NCBI GenBank assembly: GCA_020403265.1
Contig: JADBXZ010000009.1
Span: forward strand, 62,001 to 126,000
DNA from: Bacteroidota bacterium
Lineage (GTDB): Bacteria > Bacteroidota > Bacteroidia > B-17B0 > Aurantibacillaceae
Reading direction: 5' to 3'
DNA length: 64,000 bases
Each line of letters opens with the position of its first letter. Position 1 is the stretch's first letter. Below, piece by piece: positions 17,407-27,023 of this stretch. A program made the translations under genes and the position numbers. The notes beneath the pieces are model-generated. The model made no database searches. It saw only the letters and a program-made list of their open reading frames with translations, and was not told the DNA's origin.

Positions 17407-18388
17407 GCAGTTTATATATATTGAAAAGCAAATCGCTGAACATGAGAATACTAAACGAGTTTTAACAAAGTTTACAGACGCTAAAATTGTTTACATTGAT
17501 CATTATAAAGATGTATTTAATCAAAGTGGTTCTGAGTGGCGTTTACAGAAACAAGCTCAAAAGTTAATTCTGGCAAAACGCACGGATCACTTCTATTACA
17601 AAGGCTCAAACGTTACTCCGGATTTCGGATTTAAAAATTTTTATTACAATACACTGGCATTGAATTGTGTTTACGATTGTGACTATTGTTATTTACAAGG
17701 TTTATTTTCATCAGCTCATTTTGTACTATTTGTAAATAACGAAGATTTTATCTCTGAAACAATTAAACTGATTAACCAAAGCAGCGAACAAGTTTATTTA
17801 GCACTTTCATACGATACAGATTTATTAGCCATTGAAAATTGGTTGCCGTATTGTAAAACCTGGATTGATTTTGCAGCCAGCCAACAAAATTTAACAATCG
17901 AGATTAGAACAAAAAGCGCAAATTATAAGTCTTTAGAATATTGTAAGCCTGTTGATAACGTAGTTTTAGCATGGACACTCTCGCCTCAAGAAATTATTAA
18001 CCTAAACGAGGCCAAAACGCCTTCATTAATTCAGAGATTAAAAGCAATTAAAGCATTTCAAACATTAGGTTGGAAAATAAGGTTATGTTTTGATCCACTA
18101 CTAATTGTAAAAAATTGGAGGGCTTATTATAAGGAAATGCTAAAATTGCTCCAGCAAGAAATTGATATTGATAAAATTGACACAATAAGTTTGGGAGTAT
18201 TTAGAATGAACAAATTGTTTTTAAAGAATATGCAAAGGCGGAGAGAAGATACCTCAGTACTTTATTATCCATATGAGCTAAATGAAGATATATATACTTA
18301 CAACAAATATGAGAAAGAGGAGCTCCAAAATTATTTAATAGAACAATTATTAAATATTAATGCTAATTTTAGGATAGAAATAATTTAA
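17399..18388 (+). CDS. Radical SAM protein, spore photoproduct lyase-like
   Basis: The CX3CX2C iron-sulfur motif is CVYDCDYC with cysteines at residues 90, 94 and 97, and is followed by YLQGLF, as in spore photoproduct lyase (SPL). SPL repairs 5-thyminyl-5,6-dihydrothymine in UV-damaged spore DNA. This organism is not expected to sporulate, and the protein has no cysteine between 97 and 152, so the hydrogen-donor cysteine near residue 140 of true SPL is missing. The SPL-like segment YDTDLLAIENW is present. Length is 329 residues. It may act on another photolesion or a different nucleic-acid substrate. It sits between a nucleosidase-like gene (overlap) and an SDR gene (TAATG). Confidence 0.78.
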   Translation: MFKQFIYIEKQIAEHENTKRVLTKFTDAKIVYIDHYKDVFNQSGSEWRLQKQAQKLILAKRTDHFYYKGSNVTPDFGFKNFYYNTLALNCVYDCDYCYLQGLFSSAHFVLFVNNEDFISETIKLINQSSEQVYLALSYDTDLLAIENWLPYCKTWIDFAASQQNLTIEIRTKSANYKSLEYCKPVDNVVLAWTLSPQEIINLNEAKTPSLIQRLKAIKAFQTLGWKIRLCFDPLLIVKNWRAYYKEMLKLLQQEIDIDKIDTISLGVFRMNKLFLKNMQRRREDTSVLYYPYELNEDIYTYNKYEKEELQNYLIEQLLNINANFRIEII

Positions 18389-19086
18389 TGAGCAATCATG
18401 TATTAATTACCGGACACAGTAAAGGTGTTGGAAAAAAGGTGGCAGAAATGTTACTTCTAAAAAATTATCAAGTTACTGGCATTGCCAGAAGTATGCTGCC
18501 TGAACACCATAATCTTACTCAGTTTTCGGCAGATTTAAGCGTTGAAAATGAAATCAATAAGGTTTGTAATTACTTAAATAATAAGAAGTTTAACGTTGTA
18601 TTATTAAACGCCGGTTTTAACCGAATTAAGCCTGCTGAGAGCTATTCAATTGATGAAATTATCAGAATCACAAACGTTAACTACACCTCACAAGCTGCTA
18701 TTTTAAATGCCTGTTTACCGGCTTTACTAAACAACAAAGGGAGAGTAATTGGCATGGGAAGTATTTCCGGTAAGGAAGTTGCCCGTTGGAATAATTTTTA
18801 TGGTGCTTCAAAAGCATCCATGAATCATTTGTTGAACAACTATTTTGAGCAATACCGAAAACAAAACTTAAAGGTTACTACAATTGTTCCTGATATTATT
18901 AATTCTGAGTTTTACCAAGAGCAGGATTTTGAACCTTCAACCAATGACGATGCTTATATCAATGTTAATGATATAGCAGAACTCATAGTTGATCTAATTG
19001 AATCAAAAAAGAATTACAATCTAAATGAAATTGTAATTAAGCCTCAACGTTTTGAGATAAACAGAAAAAAAACTGATTCAAAATAA
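18388..19086 (+). CDS. Short-chain dehydrogenase/reductase (SDR)
   Basis: A 232-residue classical SDR with Rossmann motif ITGHSKGVGKKVAEML (TGxxxGxG), the strand motif LLNAGFN (NAG), the catalytic serine in GSISGKE and YGASKAS, which contains the Tyr-x-x-x-Lys pair. It would oxidise or reduce a hydroxyl or carbonyl with NAD(P)(H). The substrate cannot be inferred. Its ATG overlaps the radical SAM stop by one base and it is last in the operon starting at 16166. Confidence 0.88.
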   Translation: MSNHVLITGHSKGVGKKVAEMLLLKNYQVTGIARSMLPEHHNLTQFSADLSVENEINKVCNYLNNKKFNVVLLNAGFNRIKPAESYSIDEIIRITNVNYTSQAAILNACLPALLNNKGRVIGMGSISGKEVARWNNFYGASKASMNHLLNNYFEQYRKQNLKVTTIVPDIINSEFYQEQDFEPSTNDDAYINVNDIAELIVDLIESKKNYNLNEIVIKPQRFEINRKKTDSK

Positions 19087-19113
19087 ACCCAGCAAGGTTT
19101 TTTGGTTTCGGAT

Positions 19114-21924
19114 TTATTTTTTTTCCGGGTTCAACACAAATTGTTTGTACTCGTTATCGTTAAAATACTGTTTAGCAAACTTTTTAAAGTCTTCACTTTT
19201 TAAAGAATTAATCCAATTATTGTATTCCTCAATTTCCTTTATAGATTCCTTATTAATTTCACTTTGAATAATTAGTGACAACCAGAAATTATTGTCTTTT
19301 AATTGTGTTTCTCTTTCTTTCAAAAAGGTTTCTTTTATTTTTCCTAAATTAATTTCACTGCACCCGTTTGTTTTTGCCTTATTGATTTCTTCCTTTACTG
19401 CATCAATTAATTTGTTTACATTGTCCGGTGCACATGAAAACCCACAGATAAATTTATAACTTCCTTTAGGATAATGTTCTGATTGAGGCCCAATACCTAC
19501 ACCATAAACACCACCTTTATCTTCACGTAAATTTTCGCGCAATGTAATATTCAATAGATTGGCTAATGCCCTCATTTCAAAACGTGATTTTCTGTTATAA
19601 TCAAATTCACCAGTCCACATTAACTGCACAGTACTGCGTGGGTTGTTTCCTTTGTAGATTGTTTTGGTTAATTGTCCCTTAGGAGCTTTAATGGAATTTG
19701 GTGTAAATACCTCCCGTTTCATTTCATTTGATATCCCACCAATATATGATTCTATCAATGGTTTAATGCTGTCTTCATTAAATGAACCAACGAATAAAAA
19801 TGTAAAATCGGTTGGGTCCTTAAAACGTTCTTTAAAAACCTGGTGAGATTTTAACAAGTCAATTTTTGCTAAATCTTTTTCAGTTAATGATTTCCCGCGG
19901 ATATTGTAACCACTCATGATGTAACGAATTGAATCTTGAAAAACAGTTGATGGGTCGTTACTCATGTTTTGCATCATGCCTTTTTGCATGCTTATAAAGC
20001 TTAAAAACCCGGCGCTATCTTTTTTAGGCATTGTAAAACCGGCATAAACCAGTTGCAACATCGTTTCAAAATCTTTTTTGCTGCTGCTTCCATTAATTAG
20101 TTCACTATCCTTAGAAACGCCAAAACTCACTCTTGCGGTTTTACCGTCTAAATATTTTTCTAATGCTGTTGCATCAAATTTTCCATAACCCATCATGCTT
20201 TGAACGGCATTACTCATGTCAGCGTTTATATATTCATTATCCGGATAGAGGTTGGTGCCACCCCAGCTATGCGCAGTAAAAAGAATTTCGTCATCTTTAA
20301 AATTTGTTGACTTTAATAAAACTCTTACGCCATTACCTAATGTCCATTCAGTTATTCCTTCATCCAGTTTAGCAGTTTTAATTACTTTCTGACCTCTAGG
20401 TTTTTTACTTACCAGTTCTTCTTTTATAACCTTGTCTTCATATGGTTTAATGTCAGTATTGGATTCTGCTTTGAGAAATACGTCAGTAATTTCTTTTTCG
20501 GTAGGAATTTTATTGCCGTCTTTTTCAGCCATCATTAAAACAGCTACTGCATTATCACCTTTAATACTAATCCATTGTTTTGCTAATGCGTTCACTTCTT
20601 CCAAAGTTATTTTTGGAAGTAATTCTTTAGTTAAATTGTATTCGACTTCAATGCCGGGGCTAGCTTCGCCTGTTAAAAAATTCTGTACTAATTCTCCTAC
20701 AATAGATTTAGATTCTGTTTTAGCCCTTTCATTAAAAGAGTTTTGCGCATCATTTAAAATTTGTTTTTTCTTTCTTTCAAATTCAGAAGTTGCAAAACCA
20801 TATCGTTTTACACGCTCATTTTCTGTAACAGCAGCTGTTATAGCCGCTTCAGCCTTGCCATTTGGAAATACAGCAAATGTTGAATAGGCTCCTTTATTTC
20901 TTATTAATTCATTGAAGCCAGCGCCGGAGAATAAGAAAGGAGCATCCGGCTTTTTAGCCAGTTCTGATAATCTGGCACTTAACATGCCGTTGTATAATTG
21001 ATGTTTTAATGACTCTTTAAAGTCACCCACAGTTGCATATTCAGTAGGTGGCTGTAAATACATCAATTGTAAAATATTGTATGGCGATTCCTTATCACTT
21101 GCAACTACACTTCTGAATCCTTTCTGATCTGGTATTTGCCATTTTGTTAATGGTTTCGGATTTTTAGATGGACTAAGTTTACTGAATTGTTCTTTTATTA
21201 ATTTTTCTGTAGCCTCTACATCTACATCTCCAACTACAATGATGGCCTGTAAATCTGTGCGGTACCAATCTTTATAATAGCTCTTTAAATAATGTTGTTT
21301 GCAATCTTTTAAAATTTCAGGCTTCCCAATTGGCAATCGATTGGCATACCTTGAATCTTTAAACATGGCAGGAAAGGTCGTTCTCATCATCCTTTCGAAG
21401 GCACCTTGTCCAAGTCTCCATTCTTCCATAACAACACCTCTTTCTTTTTCAATTTCTAAACTATCAAAACTTAAATTGGCTGCCCAGTCTTCTAAAATTA
21501 AAAAGGCTTTATTAAAAATATCTTTTTTATCGGTTGGTATCTGAAGCATGTAAACCGTTTCATCAAAACTGGTGTAGGCATTAAGATCGGGACCAAACTT
21601 AGTTCCAATGCCTTCTAGGTAGTTTACCAAGTCGTTTTTCTTAAAGTTTTTACTGCCATTAAATGCCATGTGCTCAACAAAATGAGCTAAACCTTGTTGC
21701 TCATCCGACTCGTTGGTTGCGCCTGAATTAACAGCTAAACGAAGTTCGGCTCTGTTTTCCGGTTGTATGTTTTTTTTCACGTAATAACGCATCCCGTTCA
21801 ACAATGTCCCTGTTCTAACACTTGGGTCAAGTAATAGTTTCTTATTTGGATCTGAATAATCTGCGTTTTGTGCAGTTAAAATTCCTGCAAAAAGGAGAGC
21901 AGAGAGTAATAGTTTTGCTGACAT
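19114..21924 (-). CDS. M16 family zinc metallopeptidase (insulinase/pitrilysin type), exported
   Basis: A 936-residue peptidase with an N-terminal signal peptide (LLLSALLFAGILTAQ). The active N-terminal M16 domain has the inverted zinc motif in LAHFVEHMAFNGS (HxxEH) and the downstream glutamate in RGVVMEEWRLG. It is followed by a second inactive M16 repeat (EWTLGNGVRVLLKSTNF onward). The two halves form a clamshell that degrades peptides, here in the periplasm. The length is typical of Bacteroidota two-domain forms. No T9SS domain is seen. It stands alone, convergent with the SDR operon and divergent from uvrC. Confidence 0.92.
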   Translation of the reverse strand: MSAKLLLSALLFAGILTAQNADYSDPNKKLLLDPSVRTGTLLNGMRYYVKKNIQPENRAELRLAVNSGATNESDEQQGLAHFVEHMAFNGSKNFKKNDLVNYLEGIGTKFGPDLNAYTSFDETVYMLQIPTDKKDIFNKAFLILEDWAANLSFDSLEIEKERGVVMEEWRLGQGAFERMMRTTFPAMFKDSRYANRLPIGKPEILKDCKQHYLKSYYKDWYRTDLQAIIVVGDVDVEATEKLIKEQFSKLSPSKNPKPLTKWQIPDQKGFRSVVASDKESPYNILQLMYLQPPTEYATVGDFKESLKHQLYNGMLSARLSELAKKPDAPFLFSGAGFNELIRNKGAYSTFAVFPNGKAEAAITAAVTENERVKRYGFATSEFERKKKQILNDAQNSFNERAKTESKSIVGELVQNFLTGEASPGIEVEYNLTKELLPKITLEEVNALAKQWISIKGDNAVAVLMMAEKDGNKIPTEKEITDVFLKAESNTDIKPYEDKVIKEELVSKKPRGQKVIKTAKLDEGITEWTLGNGVRVLLKSTNFKDDEILFTAHSWGGTNLYPDNEYINADMSNAVQSMMGYGKFDATALEKYLDGKTARVSFGVSKDSELINGSSSKKDFETMLQLVYAGFTMPKKDSAGFLSFISMQKGMMQNMSNDPSTVFQDSIRYIMSGYNIRGKSLTEKDLAKIDLLKSHQVFKERFKDPTDFTFLFVGSFNEDSIKPLIESYIGGISNEMKREVFTPNSIKAPKGQLTKTIYKGNNPRSTVQLMWTGEFDYNRKSRFEMRALANLLNITLRENLREDKGGVYGVGIGPQSEHYPKGSYKFICGFSCAPDNVNKLIDAVKEEINKAKTNGCSEINLGKIKETFLKERETQLKDNNFWLSLIIQSEINKESIKEIEEYNNWINSLKSEDFKKFAKQYFNDNEYKQFVLNPEKK

Positions 21925-22030
21925 AGTTTGTATTTTGACAGCAAGTTACAATTATATTTTGCTTTAGGATTAGTTCATTGGAAATAAAGTGTTAAAATTA
22001 AAATTTTACTCAAAAAGTGTTGTAAGGTCT

Positions 22031-22038
22031 TATCTTTG
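22031..22038 (+). promoter_or_regulatory. -7 promoter box (TATCTTTG) for uvrC
   Basis: An exact TAnnTTTG match, four bases before GTG 22043, predicting a leader of about one base and supporting the GTG as start. Confidence 0.5.
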
Positions 22039-22042
22039 TTTT

Positions 22043-23857
22043 GTGATAGACGACTTTTCTGAACAGCTTCAAAGCCAATTAAAATCCTTACCGGAAACAC
22101 CCGGTGTATATCAGTTTTTTGATGGAGATGAGATTCTTTTATATGTTGGTAAGGCCAAAAGTCTCAAAAAACGGGTTAGCAGTTATTTTAGCAAGGAGCA
22201 TGATAATGGGCGATTGAGGTTAATGGTTAAAAAAATCGTCTCAATTAAAACAATTAAGGTTGAAACAGAATTAGATGCGCTGCTACTCGAGAATAATCTC
22301 ATTAAAAATCTAAAGCCTAAGTACAACATTAACTTACGTGATGATAAAACGTACCCATGGATTATTATCAAAAACGAACAATTTCCGAGAATATTTCACA
22401 CAAGGCAAAAGCGAAAAGATAACAGTGAGTATTTTGGACCTTATGCTAACGTTAAGGTGATGTTCTCCATTTTAGATGTCATCAGGCAGAATTACAAACT
22501 AAGGACATGTAGTTTAGACCTTAGCCCTGAGCAAATTGAAAAGAAAAAGTATAGACCATGTTTGGAATTTCATATTGGTAAATGCAAAGCTCCATGCATA
22601 GGAAATCAATCCATGACCGAATATGATGAGCAAATAATGGAGGTCAGACGATTACTGAAGGGTGATGTCGGTTCAACAATAAAGGAATTGAGGGCAAGCA
22701 TGTATTCTGCGGCAGAAGAGTTGAATTTTGAAAAAGCAGAAGAATATAAAGTTAAGTTACTTGCACTGGATAGTTATCAGGCCAAATCAACAATCGTTCA
22801 TCCAAGTATTGACAATACAGACGTTTTAAATATTATTAGCGATGATAAAAATGCATATATCAATTATTTTAAAGTAAAGAATGGTACTATTGTGAATTCA
22901 CAAACATTAGAATTAAAGAAGAAGTTGGATGAAACTGACGAAGAGCTTTTATTGTTTGCCATTATCGAATTCAGAAACAGATACAACAGTGAATCTAAAG
23001 AAATAATTTTACCTTTTGAGTTGGAAATAAAATTGGAGGGTATTAATTATTATGTTCCAAAAATTGGAGATAAAAAGCATTTGCTGGATTTGTGTTATAA
23101 AAACGCAATGATGTACAAACAGGAGTTGGAGGCACAACAAGCTATTCTCGATCCGGAAAAACACACTGAGCGTTTAATGAATCAAATGATGAAAGATTTG
23201 AGATTGACTGAACAGCCGAGGAGAATTGAAGGGTTTGATAACAGTAATATACAAGGTAATTATGCTGTAAGTGCAATGCCTGTTTTTATAAATGGTAAAC
23301 CGGCAAAATCAGAGTATAGACATTTTAATGTTAAAACAGTTGAAGGTCCAAATGATTTTGCAACTATGGAGGAGGTGATTTACAGAAGATATAGCAGAGT
23401 TTTAGATGAAAATTTACCAATGCCGCAACTTATTGTTATTGATGGCGGTAAAGGACAGTTGGGCGCGGCTTGCGAGAGTTTAAAAAAGCTAGGCCTGATG
23501 GGTAAAGTTGCAGTGATTGGAATTGCAAAACGCTTAGAGGAAATTTATTTCCCGGATGATTCTTTGCCTTTATATCTGGATAAAAGAAGCGAAACACTTA
23601 AAGTTATTCAACAGATTCGTGATGAGGCGCATCGTTTTGGTATTACGCATCATCGAAATAAACGAAGCAGAGAAACTTTTAAAACAGAATTAAATAGTAT
23701 AAAGGGAATAAGTGATAAAACGGCTGAGAAATTACTCTTAACGTTTAAAAGTGTAAAAGGGGTTAAAGAGGCTGCAGAGAAGGAGATTATTAGTGCAATT
23801 GGTTTGGCAAAGGCAAAGCTCGTTATCCAATATTTTAAAGATAATTCAAATAGTTAA
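22043..23857 (+). CDS. uvrC: Excinuclease ABC subunit C
   Basis: UvrC makes the two incisions around a DNA lesion in nucleotide excision repair. The GIY-YIG domain is visible (LPETPGVYQFF with LLYVGKAKSLKKRVSSYF), then the cysteine cluster (PCLEFHIGKCKAPC), a UVR motif (ELNFEKAEEYK), the RNase H-like 3' nuclease (RIEGFDNSNIQG, VIDGGKGQLGAA) and C-terminal helix-hairpin-helix (IKGISDKTAEKLL). I choose GTG 22043 (product starts MIDDFSEQ) because a promoter box lies just upstream and family proteins start near this point. Length is then 604 residues. It stands alone between divergent M16 and convergent GH2 genes. Confidence 0.96.
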   Translation: MIDDFSEQLQSQLKSLPETPGVYQFFDGDEILLYVGKAKSLKKRVSSYFSKEHDNGRLRLMVKKIVSIKTIKVETELDALLLENNLIKNLKPKYNINLRDDKTYPWIIIKNEQFPRIFHTRQKRKDNSEYFGPYANVKVMFSILDVIRQNYKLRTCSLDLSPEQIEKKKYRPCLEFHIGKCKAPCIGNQSMTEYDEQIMEVRRLLKGDVGSTIKELRASMYSAAEELNFEKAEEYKVKLLALDSYQAKSTIVHPSIDNTDVLNIISDDKNAYINYFKVKNGTIVNSQTLELKKKLDETDEELLLFAIIEFRNRYNSESKEIILPFELEIKLEGINYYVPKIGDKKHLLDLCYKNAMMYKQELEAQQAILDPEKHTERLMNQMMKDLRLTEQPRRIEGFDNSNIQGNYAVSAMPVFINGKPAKSEYRHFNVKTVEGPNDFATMEEVIYRRYSRVLDENLPMPQLIVIDGGKGQLGAACESLKKLGLMGKVAVIGIAKRLEEIYFPDDSLPLYLDKRSETLKVIQQIRDEAHRFGITHHRNKRSRETFKTELNSIKGISDKTAEKLLLTFKSVKGVKEAAEKEIISAIGLAKAKLVIQYFKDNSNS

Positions 23858-23872
23858 AGGTTAAAACTAAGG

Positions 23873-26359
23873 CTATTTCGTTTCCAGTTCATTCAAACAT
23901 TTCCACTTTAGGGTTTCAATTTTATTGCTAGCACTAATGATTTTTGTTTCATGAGGTAATAAATCAAAAAAATTTTCTTCAAAAAAAACGCCTTCACTTT
24001 CCAGATATAAGTTCTTAACAAGCATGTTACTGCTAAGTTGTATTTTATTATTATTCAAATAAGTGATGTTCACTTTTGGTTCGGCTAAATTCAGGTCTTT
24101 GGTTCTAGCCAAATAATGTATACAACTTAAGTCCAGAAGTTTGTTTTTAAAACTTATCCTAATGAAACTGTTATTTCTGTCTAATGTGTGGATTGCTTCA
24201 AGCTTAATGCTATCTAGTATTCGAGAAGAATTAGCATCAAAGTGAGCCGATTGTTCTTTTTGCCAGATCACATTGCCATAAAAGTCGATTAGTTCTATTT
24301 TTAAATTTCCTTCTATTTTTTTTAGTTCGTCATTAATTCCGTAGATGTTTAAATTATTATTTCTCTCATCAATAGAAATGAGTTGTTTTGCATAACTCTT
24401 TTTAACCTGGTAATGTAATGCTTTCCATTGATTATTGTGATCTATTGAACTCCAGGATGTGACGGGCCAGCAATCGTTAAATTGCCAATATAAAGTTCCC
24501 ATACAATATGGCATTGCTCTTCTGTGTGATTCAATAGCTATTTTCATTCCATATGCTTGCAGAAGTTGGGAAACATAAACGTAATCTTCAAAATGAAGCG
24601 GAATTTTAAAATCTCTTGCCATGTATTCTTGTATGGTTTCAAAACCGGTTGGATGTTTTTGATGAGTTTTAATACTTTTATTGTCCCATGATAGCTCTTT
24701 GGTAAATTTTCGAAAATTAGATACAGCCGGCATTCCCTGAAATCCGTATTCACTCATAAATCTTCCTGTTTTTTCCTTATAAATATCAAAAGGTTCTTTT
24801 CCCCACCAAACACCCCAATAATGAGCGTCGCCTTGCGTTAAGCTCTCTTTCCTTCCCCAACCTTTAGATGGTGAAGATGGCCAATAGAAATATTTATTCT
24901 CTCCTAAGGTTTCTTTCAATGCATTTGGAATGATGGTATCAAATAATGTTTGATAATCTTTCCAGATTTTGTTTTCAATTTCCTTCGAGTAATTAAATTG
25001 TTTTTGCCAGCCCCAGTTGTGCCAACCTTCGTCATTCTCATTATTTCCACACCAAATTACAATGGATGGATGGTTTTGAAGTCTTGTAATATTATCTTTT
25101 ACTTCTTCCTTTATATTGTTTAAAAAATCCGAATCTCCAGGATACATACCACAAGCAAACATAAAGTCTTGCCAAACCAAAATGCCATTTTTGTCACATT
25201 CATTATAGAAAACATCATCTGCATAAACACCACCGCCCCAAACTCGCAACATATTCATGTTTGCTTTTTTAGCTTGCATTATCAGGTGATTGTATTTTTC
25301 AGGCGTTACCTCCGGCAAGAAACTGTGTGGCGGAATATAATTGGCACCTTTTACAAAAACCGGAACGCCATTTAGTTTTAAGTAAAAACTTCTTCCTTTT
25401 TGGCCTGCTTTACCTTCAGGCAGGTCTTTTTCCTGAATCCACTCGACGGTTCTTAAGCCTATGCTTAATTTTTTACTCGAGAGTAGGGTTTGTTCTTTAA
25501 ACAATTCAATAGTGAAATTGTATAAATACGGCTCTCCAAGTCCATTACACCACCATAGTTTAGGTTTTTTTAAGTTATAAGGAATTTCTATACTGTTTAT
25601 TCCTTTTTTTAAGTTTATCTTTTTTTTGATGTTGCCAATCTTTATAAGATAATCAGTATTTTCATTAGAAATAATTTTTGTAACAAAGTTTAAGGAGGCT
25701 TCGGTTTTATTTATGGTCTTTTGTTGTATGTAACATTTTTCAATATAGGCGTGATTACTGAAATGGAGACTAACATTTTTCCATACACCCGCAGTAACAA
25801 ATCTTGGCCCCCAATCCCAGCCAAAATGATATTGTGCTTTTCGAACAAAAACTCTTTCATTTTCAGGTAGGGTATAAGTTAATTTGCTTGCAAGTTCTTT
25901 ACCTTTTATAGAGCTTGATTTAAAGATGATTTTCAAATTGTTACTACCATGGTGTAAATATTTTTTTGCATCCACATACCAACATCTAAACATGTTATTG
26001 GCTTCTAAAATCAGAGCTTGATTTAAATATACAGAAGCATAAGTGTCTAATCCTTCAAATTGTAATTGTATTGATTGATTTTTAAGTTCATTTTCAGTTA
26101 GATTAAAATTGCATTCATAAATCCATTCTTCTTTTTCAATCCATTGTAATTTCGTTTCATTGTCTTCAAGGAATGGATCTTCTATTAATTTGTTTTCCAG
26201 TAAATCTGTGTGAATGGTGCCTGGAATTTTTGCCTTGTATTTTTCAGTTTTACCTGCTTGCAGGAAAAACCAATTTTCGTTACTCAAACTTCTAAATTGT
26301 TCTTGTCCTTTTACGAAGGTTATTAGTAGTAAAAGAATGTATAATACTGATTTATTCAT
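23873..26359 (-). CDS. Beta-mannosidase, glycoside hydrolase family 2
   Basis: An 828-residue exported enzyme with a short signal (YILLLLITFVKGQ), a jelly-roll sugar-binding domain, an immunoglobulin-like domain and a TIM barrel. Around residues 430-450 WCGNNENDEGWHNWGW carries the acid/base glutamate. The nucleophile is the glutamate in FMSEYGFQGMP. CMGTLYWQFNDCWPV is a beta-mannosidase signature. It removes beta-1,4-linked mannose, as found at the N-glycan core. It is last in an operon with GH20, glycosylasparaginase and CutC, whose end it overlaps by eight bases. This context points to N-glycan rather than plant mannan breakdown. Confidence 0.92.
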   Translation of the reverse strand: MNKSVLYILLLLITFVKGQEQFRSLSNENWFFLQAGKTEKYKAKIPGTIHTDLLENKLIEDPFLEDNETKLQWIEKEEWIYECNFNLTENELKNQSIQLQFEGLDTYASVYLNQALILEANNMFRCWYVDAKKYLHHGSNNLKIIFKSSSIKGKELASKLTYTLPENERVFVRKAQYHFGWDWGPRFVTAGVWKNVSLHFSNHAYIEKCYIQQKTINKTEASLNFVTKIISNENTDYLIKIGNIKKKINLKKGINSIEIPYNLKKPKLWWCNGLGEPYLYNFTIELFKEQTLLSSKKLSIGLRTVEWIQEKDLPEGKAGQKGRSFYLKLNGVPVFVKGANYIPPHSFLPEVTPEKYNHLIMQAKKANMNMLRVWGGGVYADDVFYNECDKNGILVWQDFMFACGMYPGDSDFLNNIKEEVKDNITRLQNHPSIVIWCGNNENDEGWHNWGWQKQFNYSKEIENKIWKDYQTLFDTIIPNALKETLGENKYFYWPSSPSKGWGRKESLTQGDAHYWGVWWGKEPFDIYKEKTGRFMSEYGFQGMPAVSNFRKFTKELSWDNKSIKTHQKHPTGFETIQEYMARDFKIPLHFEDYVYVSQLLQAYGMKIAIESHRRAMPYCMGTLYWQFNDCWPVTSWSSIDHNNQWKALHYQVKKSYAKQLISIDERNNNLNIYGINDELKKIEGNLKIELIDFYGNVIWQKEQSAHFDANSSRILDSIKLEAIHTLDRNNSFIRISFKNKLLDLSCIHYLARTKDLNLAEPKVNITYLNNNKIQLSSNMLVKNLYLESEGVFFEENFFDLLPHETKIISASNKIETLKWKCLNELETK

Positions 26360-27023
26360 TCAATAACTTTTTTAGAGATGCAATCTCCTTTTCATCAGCA
26401 CTACTCATGCCTTTTTGCATTATTGCCGCTGAGTGGTAATGTGTGGCGTTTAGAAATTTATTTAACTCTGAAATATTACTGGAGCGTACACCGCCGGCTA
26501 CAATAATATTGATTTTATTATTTGCAAGTTCAATTAATTCTTTCAAAATACTTTTTCCTTCCAAAGCTGTCTTTTTAGTTCCCGAGGTTAAAACATTTTC
26601 AAATCCACAATTTATGCAATCTACTAAGGCTTGTTTATAATCTGAAATTTCATCAAAGGCTTTATGAAAGGTGCATGGGAGCGGGTAAGCAATTTTTAGT
26701 AATTCTTTGTTTTTGATTTTATCAACTTTGCAATCATTGGTTAAAACACCAAAAACAAATCCATTTATTTTTTTAATTTTTAATTGAGAAATACTTGTTT
26801 TCATGTGTTCAAATTCCTCTTCGGTATATGTAAAATTTCCGCCTCTTGGTCTTATCATAACATACTTTACAATATCATAACCGTTTGCAAATTCTATCAT
26901 ACTTTCAGATGGTGTGATTCCGCCAACGGACATTTCATTGCATAATTCTAATCTGTCCGCACCGTTTTTACAGGCTTTAGCAATGGATTCTTCATTAAAA
27001 CAAGCTATTTCGAGCAATCTCAT
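26352..27023 (-). CDS. cutC: CutC family TIM-barrel protein
   Basis: A 223-residue cytoplasmic barrel with clear CutC features: LLEIACFNEESIAKA, GADRLELCNEMSVGG, YVMIRPRGGNF, TFHKAFDEI, LTSGTKKTALEG and IIVAGGVRSSNI. The family was named for copper homeostasis in E. coli, but its enzymatic function is unresolved. Here it lies inside an N-glycan degradation operon, sharing one base with the asparaginase-family gene and eight with the mannosidase. That position suggests a part in sugar or glycosylamine metabolism rather than copper handling. No copper genes are nearby. The symbol reflects homology, not proven function. Confidence 0.92.
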   Translation of the reverse strand: MRLLEIACFNEESIAKACKNGADRLELCNEMSVGGITPSESMIEFANGYDIVKYVMIRPRGGNFTYTEEEFEHMKTSISQLKIKKINGFVFGVLTNDCKVDKIKNKELLKIAYPLPCTFHKAFDEISDYKQALVDCINCGFENVLTSGTKKTALEGKSILKELIELANNKINIIVAGGVRSSNISELNKFLNATHYHSAAIMQKGMSSADEKEIASLKKLLNE

